Assembly: GCF_900115685.1 (NCBI RefSeq)
Contig: NZ_FOXJ01000002.1
Coordinates: forward strand, 496,001 to 560,000
Origin: Variovorax sp. 770b2
Lineage (GTDB): Bacteria > Pseudomonadota > Gammaproteobacteria > Burkholderiales > Burkholderiaceae_C
Direction of reading: 5' to 3'
DNA length: 64,000 bases
Notes under the pieces: generated by a model
Told to the model about the DNA's origin: nothing
What the model saw: the letters and a program-made list of their open reading frames with translations, nothing else
Database searches by the model: none
Translations under genes and position numbers: made by a program
Shown here: positions 61,184-64,000 of the stretch, in pieces
Layout: every line of letters begins with the position of its first letter
Position numbering within the stretch: position 1 is the stretch's first letter

Positions 61184-63928
61184 ATGCCCGACACCCGCCC
61201 CGATCCCGATGCCCTGCTTGCGCAACTGCGCAACGACGAGGCACGTGCGCTGCGCGGCAAGTTGCGCATCTACTTCGGCGCCAGCGCCGGCGTCGGCAAG
61301 ACCTGGGCAATGCTGAGCGCGGCCCAGCGCGAGCGCACCGCGGGGCGCGACGTGCTCATCGGCGTGGTCGAGACGCACGGCCGCAGCGAAACCGCCGCGC
61401 TCCTCGCGGGGCTGGACACCCTGCCGCTGCGCGAGCTGGCCTACCGCGGCCGCACGCTCGCCGAGTTCGACCTGGACGCCGCCCTTGCGCGCAGGCCCGC
61501 CGTGCTGCTGGTCGACGAACTGGCCCACACCAACGCGCCGGGTTCGCGCCATGCCAAGCGCTGGCAGGACGTGCAGGAGCTGCTGGCCGCGGGCATCGAG
61601 GTCTGGTCGGCGCTCAATGTGCAGCACCTGGAGAGCCTGAACGGCACGGTCGGCGCCATCACCGGCGTGCGCGTGCACGAGACGGTGCCCGACACCGTGC
61701 TCGACGAGGCCGACGAGGTGGTGCTGGTCGACGTCACGCCCGATGAACTCACCGCGCGGCTCGCAGCCGGCAAGGTGTACCTGCCGCAGCAGGCCGAGCG
61801 CGCCGCGCAGAATTTCTTTCGCAAGGGCAACCTGATCGCGCTGCGCGAGATTGCGCTGCGCCGCACCGCCGAGCATGTGGAAGACGATGTGCGTGGCTGG
61901 CGCGTCGAGCAATCGGGCGCGGCCGGCAACGGACATGGCGGCGCGCTGCAGGCCTGGAACACCTCGGGCGCGATCCTCGCGTGTGTGGGGCCGCACGAAG
62001 GCGCGGCGCAGACGGTGCGCACCGCGGCGCGGCTCGCAGGCCAGCTGAATGTGCGCTGGCATGCGGCCTACGTCGAGACGCCCCGGCTGCAGCGCCTGGC
62101 CGCCGCAGAGCGCGACCGCATCCTCGCGGTGCTCAAGCTGGCCGAAGAGTTGGGCGCGGCCACCGCGGTGCTCACCGGTTCCGACGTGGCCGAGCAACTG
62201 TCCGAGCAGGCCCGCCGGCTCAACTGCGCGACGCTGGTGATGGGGCGTTCGGAGCCCGCGAGCGGCTGGCGTCGATGGTGGCCCGCCGCGCCGGTGCCGT
62301 TGCCACGGGCACTCGCGCAACGCGCGCCCGCCCTCGACATCCTGGAAGTCGGCCGCGCCGACAGCGCGCGGCGCCTGGCGCGCACGCCGTTCAACACGCC
62401 GCGTGCCGACGACGACGATCACGAGAAGGCACCCATCCACTGGCCCGGCTACGCCTGGGCGACGGCCACGAGCGTGGCGCTCACGCTGGTCTGCACGCCA
62501 CTGGCCGGCGTGCTCGAACTCTCGAACATCGTGATGCTGTTCCTGCTCGGCGTGGTCGGCGTCGCGATGCGCTTCGGGCGCGGGCCTTCGGCGCTGGCGG
62601 CCTTGCTCAACGTGGCCGCGTTCGACTACTTCTTCGTGCCGCCGCGCCTGTCGTTCGCGGTGAGCGATGTGCAGTACGTGCTGACCTTCGCGATCATGCT
62701 GGGCGTCGGCCTGCTGGTGGGGCAGCTCACTGCGGGGCTGCGTTTTGCGGCCGGCGTATCGACCAGCCGCGAGCGGCGCGCGCGCTCGCTGTTCGAGCTC
62801 ACGCGCGAACTCTCGGCGGCGCTGGAGAGCACGCAGGTCGTCACGCTCGGCGCTGCCGCGGTGCAAGGCCACTTCGGCGGCCATGCGCTGGTGCTGGTGA
62901 CCGATGCGGCCGACCAGCTCGTGCTGCCGAAGGAGCCGCCGGAGGGCTTCGATGCGCAGGTGGCTGACTGGGCCTTCCGCCACGGTCAACCCGCGGGCCT
63001 GGCGACCGCCACGCTGGCGGCGCAGCCCTGGCACTACGTGCCGCTGCAGGCGCCCATGCGCGTGCGCGGCGTGCTGGCGCTGTCGCCCGCGCAGCCGCGC
63101 TGGCTGCTGATTCCCGAACAGGCGCAGCAGCTGGACACGCTGGCCCGGCAGATCGCGATCGCGCTGGAGCGCGTGCACTACGTCGAGGTGGCGCAGCAGG
63201 CGGTGGTCGAGATGGAATCGGAGCGCCTGCGCAATGCGCTGCTCGGCGCGATCTCGCACGACGTGCGCACGCCGCTCACTGCGCTCATCGCGCTGGCCGA
63301 ATCGCTGCAGACGCTGCCGCCCGAAGAACACGCCGACGCGGCGCGCGCGATCGTCGCGCAGGCGCACGAGCTGCATGCGCTGGTCAACAACCTGCTCGAC
63401 ATGGCTCGGCTCGAAAGCGGCATTGCGGGCGGTGCGGTGAACCTGCGGCGCGATTGGCAGTCGGTCGAGGAGGTGGTGGGCTCGTCGATTCGCGCGGCGC
63501 GCACGGCGCTCGGCGATGCCGTCGTGCAGACCACGCTCGATGCGGACCTGCCGCTCGTCGAGTTCGATGCGGTGCTGATCGAACGCGTGCTGGTCAACCT
63601 GCTGGAGAACGCCACCAAGTACGGCGCCCCGCCCATCGTGGTGGGCGCGCGCGCCGAGCCCGGCGCGCTGGTGCTCACGGTACGCGACCACGGACCCGGC
63701 CTGCCCGCTGCGCTGCTGGGCCGCGAGCAGAAGCTGTTCGACAAGTTCACCCGCGGCGAAGCCGAATCAGCCACGCCGGGCGTCGGGCTGGGCCTGGCGA
63801 TCTGCCGCGCGGTCGTCAGCGCGCACGGTGGCGAAATCACGGCTGCCAATGCGCGCGACGGCGGTGCAGAATTCACCGTCACCCTGCCACGCCGCGAGCC
63901 GCCCGAACCGGCCGAAGCCCAACTCTGA
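61184..63928 (+). CDS. kdpD: Potassium-sensing histidine kinase
   Basis: 914 residues. KdpD sensor domain with Walker-like GASAGVGKTWAML (about 31-44) and LLVDELAHTNAPGSRHAKRW; a USP-like domain (about 255-380); four membrane spans (about 425-520, DUF4118); a GAF-like segment; HisKA ISHDVRTPLTALIALAE (His about 689); HATPase NLLENATKYGAPP, VRDHGPGLPAALL and GVGLGLAICRAVVSAHGGEI. It senses low potassium/turgor and phosphorylates KdpE. Last full gene of the locus. Confidence 0.95.
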   Translation: MPDTRPDPDALLAQLRNDEARALRGKLRIYFGASAGVGKTWAMLSAAQRERTAGRDVLIGVVETHGRSETAALLAGLDTLPLRELAYRGRTLAEFDLDAALARRPAVLLVDELAHTNAPGSRHAKRWQDVQELLAAGIEVWSALNVQHLESLNGTVGAITGVRVHETVPDTVLDEADEVVLVDVTPDELTARLAAGKVYLPQQAERAAQNFFRKGNLIALREIALRRTAEHVEDDVRGWRVEQSGAAGNGHGGALQAWNTSGAILACVGPHEGAAQTVRTAARLAGQLNVRWHAAYVETPRLQRLAAAERDRILAVLKLAEELGAATAVLTGSDVAEQLSEQARRLNCATLVMGRSEPASGWRRWWPAAPVPLPRALAQRAPALDILEVGRADSARRLARTPFNTPRADDDDHEKAPIHWPGYAWATATSVALTLVCTPLAGVLELSNIVMLFLLGVVGVAMRFGRGPSALAALLNVAAFDYFFVPPRLSFAVSDVQYVLTFAIMLGVGLLVGQLTAGLRFAAGVSTSRERRARSLFELTRELSAALESTQVVTLGAAAVQGHFGGHALVLVTDAADQLVLPKEPPEGFDAQVADWAFRHGQPAGLATATLAAQPWHYVPLQAPMRVRGVLALSPAQPRWLLIPEQAQQLDTLARQIAIALERVHYVEVAQQAVVEMESERLRNALLGAISHDVRTPLTALIALAESLQTLPPEEHADAARAIVAQAHELHALVNNLLDMARLESGIAGGAVNLRRDWQSVEEVVGSSIRAARTALGDAVVQTTLDADLPLVEFDAVLIERVLVNLLENATKYGAPPIVVGARAEPGALVLTVRDHGPGLPAALLGREQKLFDKFTRGEAESATPGVGLGLAICRAVVSAHGGEITAANARDGGAEFTVTLPRREPPEPAEAQL

Positions 63929-63932
63929 AGCC

Positions 63933-64000
63933 ATGCCATCTCCCACCGCCATCGTGATCGAGGACGAGCCGCAGATCCGCCGCTTCGTGCGCGGCGCGCT
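63933..64000 (+). CDS. kdpE: KdpE response regulator (start only; cut by window edge)
   Basis: Only the first 22 codons are in the window: SPTAIVIEDEPQIRRFVRGA. The E-D-E-P acidic cluster is the start of a receiver domain, and kdpE always follows kdpD. It begins 4 nt after the kdpD stop. Confidence 0.88.
   Translation, partial: MPSPTAIVIEDEPQIRRFVRGA

Noticed and set aside
61028..63691. Minus-strand open frame of 887 codons antisense to kdpD
   Set aside because: Compositional shadow of a GC-rich gene; kdpD on the plus strand is complete with kinase motifs.

Overview
The window is high-GC, densely packed chromosomal DNA. It looks like a betaproteobacterium of the Comamonadaceae, most like Variovorax. 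The reasons are four separate Bug-type (TctC-like) periplasmic binding protein genes, IclR/LysR/ROK-regulated catabolic islands, a benzoyl/salicylyl-CoA-type aromatic gene, polyglycine lipoproteins, and a repeated intergenic element of two GC-rich hairpins. The genus is an inference. I saw no rRNA, tRNA, CRISPR array, integrase or complete insertion sequence.

Layout. 1-4 kb: truncated bifunctional salicylyl-CoA 5-hydroxylase-like gene, divergent from a cyclopropane-fatty-acid synthase and a DUF1840 gene. 4-9.6 kb: Bug protein, divergent LysR/SDR pair, and a two-gene TPP-dependent dehydrogenase (E1 alpha/beta) whose alpha gene carries an in-frame amber codon and an in-frame palindromic repeat. 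9.7-14.3 kb: xylose ABC transporter operon (xylF, xylH, a single-domain xylG) with a ROK repressor gene and a perfect upstream operator-like palindrome. 14.3-16.8 kb: membrane PQQ glucose dehydrogenase. 16.8-21.6 kb: a catabolic set (Bug protein, isocitrate-lyase/PEP-mutase-family lyase, aconitase-family small and large subunits) divergent from an IclR regulator, reminiscent of the dimethylmaleate hydratase/dimethylmalate lyase pair.

21.6-27.2 kb: an AcoR-like regulator without an AAA+ domain and a PQQ alcohol dehydrogenase. They share a 17-bp palindrome but are separated by an AT-richer foreign island of about 2 kb encoding a DUF5343 protein and a Swt1-type HEPN protein. This is the best candidate for an undescribed (defence or toxin-like) system. 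27.2-33.8 kb: two proteins of unknown role, a LuxR regulator and a large lipoprotein. 33.8-40.4 kb: Bug protein, an M48 protease fused to a pilin-like segment, a PfpI protein, a divergent pair of citrate-synthase-family genes (one with an N-terminal helix-turn-helix) around a 12-bp palindrome, and a membrane protein.

40.4-50.5 kb: a seven-gene operon for uptake and CoA activation of an unidentified organic acid (AMP-ligase, LivGHM, binding protein, LivF, phenylacetate-CoA-ligase-like) divergent from a Crp/Fnr regulator across a perfect 18-bp palindrome. 50.5-55.6 kb: SDR, metallo-beta-lactamase-fold lipoprotein, Bug protein, VOC protein, Fe/Mn superoxide dismutase and a cysteine-rich SufR-like regulator. 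55.6-64 kb: a kdp potassium-uptake locus (kdpFABC, kdpD, start of kdpE) with three extra small genes and a KdpE-like direct repeat upstream.
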